Of a DNA stretch of 64,000 bases, positions 45,901 through 57,951 are shown in pieces (the first letter of the stretch is position 1; each line of letters opens with the position of its first letter). This DNA comes from Parietaria judaica (lineage: Eukaryota > Streptophyta > Magnoliopsida > Rosales > Urticaceae). Location of the stretch: assembly GCA_954871525.1 (NCBI GenBank), contig OX940862.1, positions 12,854,501 to 12,918,500 on the forward strand, read 5' to 3'. The notes beneath the pieces are model-generated. The model was not told where the DNA came from. It made no database searches and saw only the letters and a program-made list of their open reading frames with translations. The position numbers were made by a program, and so were the translations under genes.

Positions 45901-48030
45901 TAGAAACTTGTCCGGCAAGACCACGACATGTGTTTATATAGTATACTTTCTAGGATGTTTGTAATTTGAAAGCATAATTCTTGCTAATATGCTAGTTGCT
46001 ACACATGTCTATCTTTTGGTATTTTAAATTTTGCTCAGCAGAAATAAAATTAGGAAATAATTGTCCTGGTAAAATCTACGCATGAAACTCAATTATTTAA
46101 TTTTATAACATTCCCGAATAGCCTGACTAGTAATTTTGTATCATATTTATTGGATTTATTTTAGTAGATATCGTATGATAAATATTCTTTCAAAGCATGC
46201 TTGCAACCCTCTTTGATTAATCTAAGTTCGTCCTTTCAAAAAAAGATCAGTTTAATTATTTTGAAAGGCCTTCAAAAGTCTTCTCAATTTAATCTAATAT
46301 TTATACGCTTGAGAATTTTATTTTATATTGCAAAATATATTTTTATTTACGTAAACAATTATAATAAACTTTCTAAACGTAATCTCACCCTAGCATCCTC
46401 TATTTATTTTATTTATTTTTATTAATTTCATTAAAAAATATTTAATATACCTCTAAAATACTATCCAATTAAAATAATTTGTTTAATTTGTAATTAGTTA
46501 ACAAATCGTCTCACCGTCCAAATAAACTGAAAGCAACTTCTTCGATTTTATTAGATTATAAATTGATGTGCTAAGTGCTAACACTTTCTGCTTATTATTT
46601 TAAAATGGCTGCCACACAATTTAATACGACGAGCCATTATTTGAATAAAGTAATAAAAGGGAAAAATGTTGGCTAAGTTATAACATTATCCATAAAATAT
46701 TACATGCAAAAGCTTTTACGATTCTCGTGTTTCACGTTATAGCGACGACCTTAAAATACAAATTATGAGTATGACAGTGTCACTATTATAAGAAGTAATA
46801 TACATTTGAGTTTTTTTTATTGATATGATCTCTATCTACTTCGGGTACTTATTAAAAAAACAAAAATTAACTAAAATAAACACGTCCTTATAAATTATAA
46901 TATGTTTGATCAATAATGAGGTCTAACCCATGAACCAACATGGCCTTGACATTTCTGGAGAATTTTGAGAGCGTTCGCATATGTAATGCAAACCTTGAAA
47001 GTGTTACCGGCCATCTCACGCCGATTTTAAGGGCTTAAAAGCAATGCATTGACATTTTTATTTTTTTACATTTTGTAAAAATTTAATGAAATTTTTGTAA
47101 AAAATTAATGATATTTTTATCTTTTTTTGTTTGTTTGTTTTGTTTTAGTCTTTTTAAGCTAAATTATATTCGCGCTAATGTTGTTGATCGAAGTCAAATT
47201 AGATTAGTTAGAAAATTTATTTATTTTTCTTCAAATTCGAGTTCTTAATGGAGAAAAAGAGTCAAAATTGACATCAAGATCGAACAATCTATACACGGAT
47301 CAATTATTTTCGAAAGAGTTTCGAATAACATTCGCGTGTAGATCAAACGATGAACGCTGCATGCTTTGGCAGCCAGCCTCAACAAGCATAAATTTTAGAC
47401 AAGAAATACACTACTAATTTATTCTAATGTCCATGCGGAAACGCAAGTAATTTATTTATGACTAAAAATTAAACTAGGATACTACGAAAATGACAGCTTC
47501 CTCGAAAACGATAGAGTATAAAATAAAAAGTTTATGTACGCGTTACATTATGGACATGGACCGAATTATTTGCATGAAGTTCCTCTTGTCTTCGGCTAAT
47601 AAAGTCATCTACCATCAAATTCCTCGAATAACCCTCCCCCCAAAAATATGCCTACCCAAGATAACATTTTCCCGTGCCATTACAGACTTCATTTTATTTT
47701 AAGGATATTTGCGGTATAAATACTATAAAGTACCTTTTTTACGTTGCACGTTCATTCATTGTATCGTGACAAAAAAATTAATAAAAAAAAAACAAACTTA
47801 AAATTAGTTATTCCGTAAAACTTTTGTCTCGGTAAAAGTAAATTTGGATTTCAAACTTTTGCTGCGATAAAATAAAATTTGAAATATATCAGGTACAAAA
47901 AGATACTTTAAACAATTATTACGTCAAATTTTCCTCTATTTTGATTTATTTTACTTGTTAACTAACAATTACGTGAAGTATTGACTCATAGCGTGCACTC
48001 ATGTAGCAAACCGCGGATCCCACCACGCAC
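42901..48030. other. Long AT-rich intergenic stretch
   Basis: No gene is seen in about 5 kb. About 45190-45355 is a decayed Emigrant-like unit (GATAAATTAATAA at both ends of an AT-rich core). 47470-47710 and 47940-48030 match 52870-53100 and 53110-53180, the promoter of the second P450 gene (for example ACTTCCTCGAAAAC against GCTTCCTCGAAAAC). Short open frames at 43675-43920 and 45398-45685 show no protein character. Confidence 0.6.
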
Positions 48031-48038
48031 TATAAGTA
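48031..48038 (+). promoter_or_regulatory. TATA box of CYP714-like gene 1
   Basis: TATAAGTA after CCACCACGCAC, about 120 bp before the ATG. The same CCACCACGC element precedes the TATA of gene 2. Confidence 0.6.
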
Positions 48039-48158
48039 GCATGGTACAAGGCCCTCATATTCGCCAAACTAGCTGAGAAAGAGAAGAGATAAGAAAGAAG
48101 AGAGAGAGAGAGATTGGAAGAGGAGAGAGAGAGAGTGTCATAAATCATAAACGTTAAC

Positions 48159-51100
48159 ATGGAGTTCGGAAAGGCGTTATTTACCTTGTTGTTGCTCGGG
48201 TGTTTCGCGCTCTTCATCAAGCTTGTGAACGCTTTGGTTGTGAGACCAAAGAGGCTGAGAAACACCATCAGGAAGCAAGGCATCGACGGGCCGCCTTCGA
48301 GCTTCCTCCTCGGGAACATCAAGGAGATCAAGAGCGCGCAGTCTTCTGGCCCCGTCGCCCCCACTGCCGAGGCTCATAATGTCGCCGGCTTTCTCTTCCC
48401 GTTCTTCGACGACTGGCGGCAAAGATTCGGTACGGGAAACAAAAACATTAAGCCCTCTTCTTCTCCTCTAAATATAATATATAGTCATTTGAATATTTAA
48501 ATTAAAATGTTTTAACATATAACAACGTTGAAGCCATGCATACTGCAAAAATCCCAAAAAAGGATAGGGGATATCACCCACTTGCTCAATTTTATATATA
48601 TATATATATATATTTTTTCACTATCACTTTAATAATTTTTATATTTTCAAAATTTTACTCATAATCACGCTCATTTCAGCTACAATTTATTTTATATATC
48701 TAGCCCCTCCGGAATTTGTATGTCTACATTTTCGGTCCGCGCTTGCACACACACACGCATATATATATATATATATATAATTTGTTTTTTTTGGGGGGAC
48801 AGGTGAAGTGTTTTTGTTCGCGCTAGGGAACATACAGATATTGTATGTGAACGATCCTGATGCAGTGAAGGACATCACAACATGCACGTCGTTGGAGTTG
48901 GGAAAGCCAAGCTACCAGCACAGGGAGAGAGGTCCTTTGCTAGGGCAAGGAGTCCTCACTTCCAATGGCCATGTCTGGGCCCACCAGAGGAAGATCATTG
49001 CCCCTCAGCTCTACATGAACAAGGTCAAGGTATGAGAGTATGAGTTCCTCTTACTATGTTTTTAACCTGCTTATATATATATCATAAAAGTGACGGAACA
49101 ATTGGTCCGGCGGCCGATAAGGGAGTGGCCGAGTGGCCAGTAAGGTCGAGCAAGACCGGGATTGGGAGCGGAACGCTACAACCACCCAAAAGGGTTGTCG
49201 CCTACTAATATATTTCAAAATCTACTCCAAAAATTATTGTTCATTTTTTATTTTTACTTTTTACCCTTATTTTTTTCTTTCTTTCTTTCTATCATTATGT
49301 TATTTTGGATTTGTAAATTGAGTGCTTTAGTATGACTATATATAGGCAACTTTCTATAGTAGAAATGTGCATTATTATATACTGATTGCCAATTTTCCAT
49401 GTTGTTTGTTACATAGGGAATGGTGGGCCTCATCACTGAGTCTTCCATGACCCTTGTGGAGTCATGGAAGAGCAAGATTGGTGAGCAAGGAAATGATGGA
49501 TCGGCAAACATAAAGATTGATGAGGACTTAAGATGTTTCTCAGGAGATGTGATTTCCAGGGCTTGCTTTGGGAGCAACTTTGCCAAAGGCCAAGAGATCT
49601 TCTTCAAGCTCAGAGCTCTCCAAGAAGTCATGTCTAGGAAGTGCTTGGCAATTATTCCTGGCGCAAGGTATAGAAATGATCAATATAATTTATTTCGAGA
49701 AAGAAAAAACTAAAAAACTCGTAGGGGACAAATAAATTTATGATTGACGGACTCAAGATACAAATTTTGAGGGACAAATAAATAATTTCAAAAGAGTTGA
49801 GTAAGCGTAATTAAAAGTAAAAAATTCAAATTATGATTACATATTTAGACAAGAAAAATAAAGCCTAATAACCCTTTTAGTTATTTTGTGTTGAAAAGTA
49901 AGAATCATATATGTCAACATCCATAGAAAGACCTTGTCAAAGTTCTCAAAAATAAAAAATAAAAACTATTTTTTTTTCTTTCTAAAATGTGTCTGTCTAT
50001 CGACCAACATTTTTCTGATTCTTTGTCATACATCAAAATAGTACTATTTATCAAGTGGACAACCACCAACAAATATTAGTTAGCATGTGTCAATGAATTC
50101 GTTTGATAGTTAGTAAGAGGATTCAATAATTAAAAAAAAAAAGTAACATTTTTATGAAATTAATGTTCAGTAATCTCACTTAAATTATAATTTTTATCTT
50201 TTAAGAGTTAATTCTTTCTTGATAAATTAATAATCTGAATGGTATAATAGATTTTTACAATCCTGGAGTTATTAATTTATCTAGATCAAGCTAAAATTCT
50301 TTTAAAGGTAAATATATCAAGACAGAAGATTATTCCTAATTAGGAGGAGAAAAAAAACTTAACCATAGAAGCGTATCTCAATAAATCGAAATTTAAGTCT
50401 TTTTTTATTTTTATTTGATTATCTGACAAATATGTCTTCTTTCTTTTTATTTGGTTATCTGACAGATATCTTCCAACAAAGAACAACAGAGAGGCATGGG
50501 CACTCCAAAAAGAGGTCAAGAATTTGATCCTCCAAGTGGTGAATGAGAGAAAAGACGGCGCTTATGACGAGAATGACTTGCTCCAGATGATTCTAGAGGG
50601 TTCCAAGAACAGCAATTTCACGCGAGAAAAGACTGAAAGCTTCATCGTCGACAACTGCAAGAACATCTACTTGGCCGGCTACGAGACCACCGCCGTGTCC
50701 GCCACGTGGCTTCTCATGCTGCTTGCCATGAATCCAACGTGGCAATATCGCGTTCGCAGCGAGATAAGTGAGATCTGTGGTGGCCGGAATCCGGACTCCA
50801 ACATGCTTCACAAGATGAAATTGGTAATCAAGCTCTATATGATACTGAAATTATTTTTGAGTGATTGGAATTATTATTAATCATTGACGATAATAAGTTG
50901 ATTATTAGACGTGTTAATTTGTTATATTATAGTACTAAAAGAACCCCATTATTATAAATATAATTACATTGTTCATTTTAATTATTAAGTTTCTTAAATA
51001 CTACGGAATATTTCTATAAGATAATTATATGATATATATATGAGCTTTTTTTTTAATTAACTTGAATGGCATAAATTTTTTACATGATAAAACGCTATTG

Positions 51101-51835
51101 TTCAACTATCTAGTAATTAGTTTTGTTTATCGTGGTAAGCTTTTTTCCATAAATCTCATGATTTCAATTGTTTAAAAGTATTTCCACTCATTAATAAAAT
51201 GAAAAAGGAGCAATAAAAAAAATTTGAGAATTATTATTGCTGTTAATTATTCTATATTTCTTAATTAATTAATTAATAGATGCTTTACAAATTCAAAATA
51301 ATCACATATGGCATGATCGTATTAAACTTAAAAGTATTAATTAGTTTAATGATAATGAGTCATTATCATTAAATTAGTTTGTTGCCTGAGCAATGTCTTC
51401 TTTATGCAGCTGACGATGGTGATCCATGAAGCCTTGAGGCTGTATCCTCCGGTTCCCATCATATCCCGCGAGGCGTTCACCGACATGAAATTCGGCAGCG
51501 TCTCGGTACCGAAGGGCGTTAACGTTTGGGCTATGGTCCTAACCCTCCACACCAACCCGGAAAATTGGGGACCGGACTCGTACGAGTTCAATCCCGAGAG
51601 ATTCTCCAACGGGATCTCAGCTGCCTGCAAAATTCCGCATCTCTACATGCCCTTTGGTGTCGGCCCGAGGGTGTGCCTCGGCCAGAACTTGGCCATGGTC
51701 GAGCTCAAGATTCTCGTGGCTCTCATTCTCTCGAGATTCTCTCTTTCTCTATCTCCTAATTTTGTCCACAAACCGGCCATAAGGCTCGTCATTGAGCCCC
51801 AACACGGTGTTGAACTCTTAGTTAGAGAGTTATGA
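48159..51835 (+). CDS. Cytochrome P450, CYP714-like, gene 1
   Basis: Exons 48159-48429, 48803-49029, 49417-49667, 50466-50823 and 51410-51835 give 510 aa, full P450 length. It starts with a membrane anchor (ALFTLLLLGCFALFIKLVNAL) and the hinge GIDGPPSSFLLGN. It has the oxygen-binding helix AGYETT (320-325), ExxR at 376-379 (EALR), the PERF region NPERF (430-434) and the haem loop FGVGPRVCLG (451-460, ligand Cys458). The phrases HWAHQR-like (VWAHQRKIIAPQLY), GMVGLITES, DVISRACFGS and VEPQHGV-like (IEPQHGVELLV) place it in the CYP72 clan, family CYP714. CYP714 members oxidise gibberellins or triterpenoids in the endoplasmic reticulum; the substrate here is unknown. Gene 2 downstream is nearly the same in exons. 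Confidence 0.93.
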
Positions 51836-53172
51836 GGATATTTTTAAGATGAAAATCTGAATTCTCGTAAAGTAAATTCAAAGTTGTGAGGACATACGTT
51901 TAGTCAGCATGTATGTAAGTATAGTATAATTGTTTGATGATCAATGGTATCTATTTAATTTTTTGTTAAATTAATTAAATAGAGCATCCTTTACATACTT
52001 TTTTATATTTTTATTTTTATTTTCTATATTTTAACGTTGCATGTAACATGATATATTATAGATCGTTTAAAACTTGAAAAGCATTTACGTTTACTTCTGG
52101 ATATTTATTTTTTCTTCTTTTTAAGGTGGGTGTATCCATTTTAAAACGATACAAAAGTAAAACATCATATAAAAATATTTTTAAAAAAATTATGAAGAGA
52201 AAGAGACTTCGTTCAAATTTATACGATAATATTGAACCTTAATTAAAAACAATAATGCTCAAATTGCGTGTTATCTGTAGTGTGATCTCATCGAGAAAAT
52301 GACATGTCATTTTCACCATTCTAGAAAACGGTATTGATTATATTATATCAAAAACGACAATCTATATATTTTTTTTACTTGGGAAGTAAAATCTGACTGT
52401 CGAAGAAGTTAAAATAAAAAATTCCCATGCATATGTACGTTAACACTTTGAGCTCTTATTAACATGGATAAGATATGGTTTCGACAAATTAATTCGGGAC
52501 GAGTCTTGCACATATCAATTTTAGTGAAAACCCCAAAAAAGGATCAAGAACAATCCAGAAAATAAAAAGAAAGAGATGAAGAAGAATTTCTCATTAGGTA
52601 TTGTCTTGAACATACATATATATTGCTCTGTTGTGTCAAATACACTAAAGGACAAAAAATATATAAAGTTGTAATTACAAGAGATATCAAGAGCAATAAC
52701 AAAAAGACATGTTATAAACCTTAATAATCAACAACCGAGGTTCGTTCGTGTTCTCCGAATCCGCCCCGCGTCAACGAATAAACAGAAAATTCAATTAAAG
52801 GTAATACTTATTATTATTTTTCTTATAATAATGGCCATGCCAAAACACACAGGTTTAATAACTAAATTAAACTAGAGTAATACAAAAGTGACTTCCTCGA
52901 AAACAATATTACGTACTAACCAGAAAATAAATAAAAAGTTAATACGCGTTATTATAGACCAAATTATTAGCGTGAAGTTCCAAATAAAGTCATCTTATTA
53001 GGTCAAATTCCTCCTTAAAAACAAACCCTCCCAAAAAAAAGAACCTATAAAAGATACCATTTTCCATGCTATTGTAGACCTCTTTTTCGACCAATCATTT
53101 TTTTTTTAATAATTAACGTGAAGCTTTGACTCATAGTGTGCATTGTTTTTGCCAACTGATCCCACCACGCTC
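51836..53172. other. Spacer between the two P450 genes
   Basis: The first about 600 bp is a 3' flank whose diverged copy follows gene 2 (56073-56640). The last about 300 bp is a promoter copy of 47470-48030. No other gene is seen. A (TA)n at 53214-53252 lies in the leader region of gene 2, beyond the TATA. Confidence 0.7.
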
Positions 53173-53181
53173 TATATATAT
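53173..53181 (+). promoter_or_regulatory. TATA box of CYP714-like gene 2
   Basis: TATATATAT after CCACCACGCTC, at the same place as the TATA of gene 1. A 20-unit (TA)n and a GA-run follow before the ATG, so the leader of gene 2 differs from that of gene 1. Confidence 0.55.
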
Positions 53182-53210
53182 AGCATCGTAAAGACATCGT
53201 GATTGCCACA

Positions 53211-53255
<45 letters not shown>

Positions 53256-53283
53256 TAAATAGAGAGAGAGAGATTATCATAGC

Positions 53284-56072
53284 ATGGAGATCGGAAAGGC
53301 GTTATTTACTCTGTTGTTGCTGGGGGCTTTCGCGCTCATTGTGAAGCTTATAAACGCTTTGTTTTTTAGACCAAAGAGGCTGAGAGACATCATCAAGAAG
53401 CAAGGCATCGACGGACCGCCTTCGAGCTTCCTCCTCGGAAACATCAAGGAGATCAAGAGCGCGCAGTCCTCCGGCCCCGTCGCCCCCACTGCTGAGGCTC
53501 ACAACGTCGCCGCCTTTCTCTTCCCTTTCTTCGACAAGTGGCGGCAAAAATTCGGTATATATCAGCCAATCAAATCCACCGATCCTTTTAAATACATTTC
53601 TTTGTTCATCATCGGTTAGTTGAGTATTTGAACTTACTAAAAGAAGCATAGTCCCATCGAATTTGAGCTTCTTTAAATTTTTCACTCTAAAATTTTGTAT
53701 TCTTTATTTTTACCTTCAAAATATTTATACTACCTTTTGAATTCTTGTTACACTTATTCAGCCGCCAGATAGATCACCGATCCGCCAAAAAATTGAAAAA
53801 CGCTCACCTTATCTCCGTACAGGTGAAGTGTTTTTGTTTGCGCTGGGGAACATACAGATATTGTATGTGAACGATGCTGAGGCGGTGAAGGACATGACGA
53901 CATGCACGTCGTTGGAGTTGGGAAAGCCAAGCTACCAGCACAGGGAGAGAGGCCCTTTGCTAGGGCAAGGAGTCCTCACTTCCAACGGCCATGTTTGGGC
54001 CCACCAGAGGAAAATCATTGCCCCTCAACTCTACATGGACAAGGTCAAGGTATGAGAGTGGCGGAATTAGGTCCCGCAGAGTAGGTCGAGCAAGACCTCC
54101 GGGAGTAGGAGCGGACTACAACTACCTTAGGGCCGAAGAACACGGATATATTACAAAACTTACCCAAATATTATAAAAATTTTATACCTTAAAATGTTTA
54201 AATTTTTCAATTTTTCTCATTGTCGAACCTCATAAGAACGAGGATAGCACGTGTTGCACCTGAAATCTACGTTTTATATATTTTTTGCTTTATATATTTC
54301 GTAACAAAATAGCATGTAGGTTCAAAATCCGAATCTTTTCCACACACCATTTTCAGATATTTTTTTTGTGTGTTCTTTTTTTTTAATCTCGTGCTTCGTG
54401 AATTATTTTTATTACTTTGTGCTTCACGGTCACCGAACTTCAACGCTGCCTCCATCACTGATTATGCTTACTCGGCTCATCCCGGCCGGGCACAAATACT
54501 CGAGCTTAGTTTACAACTTTAGATACTTGCATCTTTTAGGGAATGGTGGGCCTCATCACTGAGTCTTCCATGACCCTTGTGGAGTCATGGAAGAGCAAGA
54601 TTGGTGAGCAAGGAAATAATGGAGTGGCAAATATAAAGATTGATGAGGACTTGAGATGTTTCTCAGGAGATGTGATTTCGAGGGCTTGCTTTGGGAGCAA
54701 CTTTGCCAAAGGCCAAGAGATCTTCTTCAAGCTCAGAGCTCTCCAAGAGGTCATGTCTAGGAAATGTTTGGCAACTATTCCCGGCGTAAGGTATAGCGGC
54801 ATAAGTATCTAATATATATACATTTTTTTGTTTGGTGAGCTATTTTCACAACATTAGTGTCAACAAAATGCTATCTATCAAGTAGAAAATCAACTAACAA
54901 AATTAATATTTCGCATGTGTACAAGTTCATTGAGTTTGGGGTATTTAAATAAAAATATATTTTTTAAAGATGATTATATTAAACTATATAGAAGTATTTA
55001 CAAAGTTTTTAACAATTATGAAGAGAACAAATTTTTTAATATAAAAATCTTATCAAAGCAATGAAGGTTATAATAGAGATTAAAAAAAATAACATGACGA
55101 AACTAATAATATTTATAAATTTAGTCTAAAAGTTTAATGATTTTTTTTTCATTTGATTATGCTAGACATCTTCCGATAAAGAATAACAGAGAGGCATGGG
55201 CACTCCAAAAAGAGGTCAAGAATTTGATCCTTCAAGTGGTGAAGGAGAGAAAAGACGACGCTAATCACGAAAATTACTTGCTTCAGATGATTCTAGAAGG
55301 TTCTAAAAACGGCAATTTCACACAAAAATCGACTGACAACTTTATCGTCGACAACTGCAAAAACATGTACTTGGCCGGCTACGAGACGACCGCCGTGTCT
55401 GCCACTTGGCTTCTCATGCTGCTCGCTATGAATCCCACATGGCAAGACCGCGTTCGCACCGAGATTATACAGATCTGCGGTGGAAAAAATCTTGACTCGG
55501 ACATGCTTCGCAAGATGAAATTGGTACCGTAGTTTGTCAATAATTATTACTTAGTATTGGTATTAAATATATAATTTTTATACGTATAGCTTAAATAATT
55601 GATTTTTAATTAAAGACACTAATTGAGCTCTTTGATCTTTGTGAAGCTGACGATGGTGATCCACGAGGCACTGAGGCTGTACCCTCCTGTTCCCGTCATA
55701 TCCCGTGAGGCATTCACCGACATGAAATTCGGCAGCGTTTCGGTGCCAAAGGGCGTCAACGTCTGGGCCATGGTTCTAACCCTCCACACCGACCCAAAAA
55801 ACTGGGGTTCAGACTCCTACGAGTTCAACCCCGAGAGATTCTCTGATGGGATATCCGGCGCTTGCAAGATCCCACATCTATACATGCCCTTCGGTGTCGG
55901 CCCGAGGGTGTGTCTCGGCCAGAACTTGGCCATGGTCGAGCTCAAGATTCTCGTGGCTCTCGTTCTCTCGAGATTCTCTATTTCTCTCTCTCCTAATTAT
56001 GTTCACAAACCGGCCATAAGGCTCGTCATTGAGCCCCAACACGGTGTCGAACTATTGGTTAGAGAGTTGTAA
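53284..56072 (+). CDS. Cytochrome P450, CYP714-like, gene 2
   Basis: Exons 53284-53554, 53823-54049, 54540-54790, 55166-55523 and 55647-56072 have exactly the lengths of gene 1 (271, 227, 251, 358 and 426 nt) and give 510 aa. All key motifs are intact: AGYETT, EALR, NPERF and FGVGPRVCLG. Most differences from gene 1 are conservative, with a cluster around the stretch KDDANHENYLLQ and in substrate-contact regions such as KNLDSDMLRK. Introns are shorter and diverged, while promoter and 3' flank are still alignable. This is a tandem duplicate that has remained functional in appearance; possible new substrate use is inference. Confidence 0.93.
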
Positions 56073-57130
56073 GGATATTTATAAAAAAAAAAAAAAAAGT
56101 TCAATTTCTCGAAGAGTTAACTCAAAGTTGTAAGGATATATTATTAGTAAGCGTGTAAGTATTGTGCTTAATTTTTTTAGATTTTCAATAGCACTTATTA
56201 TCTTGTTAAATTTAATCAAGCATCTTTTACATAGTTGATTTATTATTTTCAATATTTTAACTTTGAATTGAATGTAACATGATAAATTATATTGTATTAT
56301 AGAGTGTTAATAGCATTTATGTTTACTGATGGATGTTCTTTTTTCTTTTCTTTTTCTAAGGTGGGTGGGTGGGTATATCAAATGAAAAAAGATTCATGTA
56401 TAAAATAATTCATAAAATTATGAAGAGAAATAGACTTCGGTCAAAATTATAAGGACAATGAACCTTAAAAAGAGTAAATACAAGAAATGAGATTTGCCGA
56501 GAAAATTACATGTAATCTTCACCATTCTAGAATAAAAAATCTATTATGTTTCTCCTGGAAAATGGAAATTTCATGTCTTCCTCAGGAAGTAAAATCTGAT
56601 CGTCGAAGAAGTAAAAAAAAACACATACATGTATCGTAACACTTCATGATGTTGCTCAACCATAAAAAAAAAAAAAAAAACTTATTTGAATGAAATATTT
56701 AATCATTATTAATGCTTAATTCTCTTTTGAATAGGCGAAAAAAGTTGAGTTGTTAAGGCCAATTCACCTGAAGCACCATGTTCGAAATCCTAACTAAGAC
56801 AAGGTCATGTTATCCGCGTATCATATTGTTCTGATTTGTTTTTTAAACGATCAATGGGCTTGTATTCTTGTCAAGTAGAACATAAACATGATTGTTTTCG
56901 TTATGCTTTAACTTTATAATGAATATAGGAGAAGCCTTTACGATTATTATTATACATTATCCTCTTTCCTTTCTTTTGGCTCATACATAATTTATATGTG
57001 CATGTTACATGATATGGGATCTATTTGCTTAATTAAGTTATATGCGTCGATAGCGTTTCTGTTTGTTTATTGTTGTTCATTTTTTTAAAATTTAAAATAA
57101 CAGAAAACAATGATTGTGCTTTATTATTCA
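56073..57130. other. 3' flank of gene 2, then the start of a third flank copy
   Basis: 56073-56640 matches the flank of gene 1. About 56930-57300 again resembles it (GCATGTTACATGATAT, ATTTTGTCGAGAAAATGA, GGAAGCAAAATCTGATTGT), although no P450 exon precedes it. No gene is seen. Confidence 0.6.
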
Positions 57131-57149
57131 TCTACCATGAAATTTTGTC

Positions 57150-57570
57150 GAGAAAATGATGTGTCGTTTTCATCACACGAGAAACGACATCGTTTTTCTT
57201 TTTCTTTTTCTTCCGGGAATGACTATCGCCTTCCTAGCCCGGAAGCAAAATCTGATTGTGTAAGAATAAAAAATCATATGTCCAGCGCAATCACTCCGCT
57301 TTATAGTTTATATAGATCGATCGAGTATGATAATAACACTATAACAGACTTCTAAACAATCATTGGATGACATGTTCATTAATAGTTTAGGCTTAATACA
57401 TTCATTACTAACATCTTCTTCCTAAGAATCAATTAAGTTACTTATAGATAAACGACACAAATTTTCAACCACACAGATAAACGACATGTTTTATTTATTG
57501 ATATCGTTTTCTCAGCTCAGTAAGAAAGATGTCGTTTCAACTTAGAACAGTGGTGTAGATGTCGTTTACG
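57150..57570. promoter_or_regulatory. Cluster of AAACGAC / GTCGTTT motifs
   Basis: At least seven AAACGAC or GTCGTTT (or ATCGTTT) boxes occur, at about 57164, 57181, 57189, 57450, 57480, 57505, 57532 and 57560, in both orientations; several read AAACGACAT. They lie 380-800 bp upstream of the CYP97A start. Confidence 0.5.
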
Positions 57571-57951
57571 ATAACATATTAGTGAAAGACTGAAAGGAAC
57601 TATTTTACCAGTCAAGAAGACACACAAACTAAAATATAGGACCGAACTGTAATAAAAAAATATTTTACCAAAGACAAGAATGAAAATAATAAAATCTCAC
57701 GTGTCGGAATTTAGCGAAAGGTATCAAATCACTTTGACGCTAAACTACACGGAAATCCTTCGAGAAAGATTCCAATTTGTTGTGAGTTGTGACCTCTCAT
57801 ATACTTATATAGTTGTCCGCCTTTGCCCATAAAATATATTTTCTTTGCTTTAAAACCCCGAATCACCAAAAAGTGAAAATCCTTATCGTGTATATCACTT
57901 CACTTGTGCGCTCAGACAGAGTCAGAGGATTACAGTCTCTCTCTCTCTCTC
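57571..57951 (+). promoter_or_regulatory. CYP97A promoter and leader
   Basis: AT-rich DNA leading to the ATG at 57952. CATAAAATATAT at about 57830-57841 is a possible TATA box, and the leader ends in a CT-run (57936-57951). No other gene is seen. Confidence 0.5.

Noticed and set aside
49100..49190. tRNA-like GTGGCCGAGTGGCC in intron 2 of CYP714-like gene 1
   Set aside because: There is no acceptor stem or T-loop (GTTCRANNC); gene 2 has a similar but different stretch at the same intron position, so it is intron sequence.
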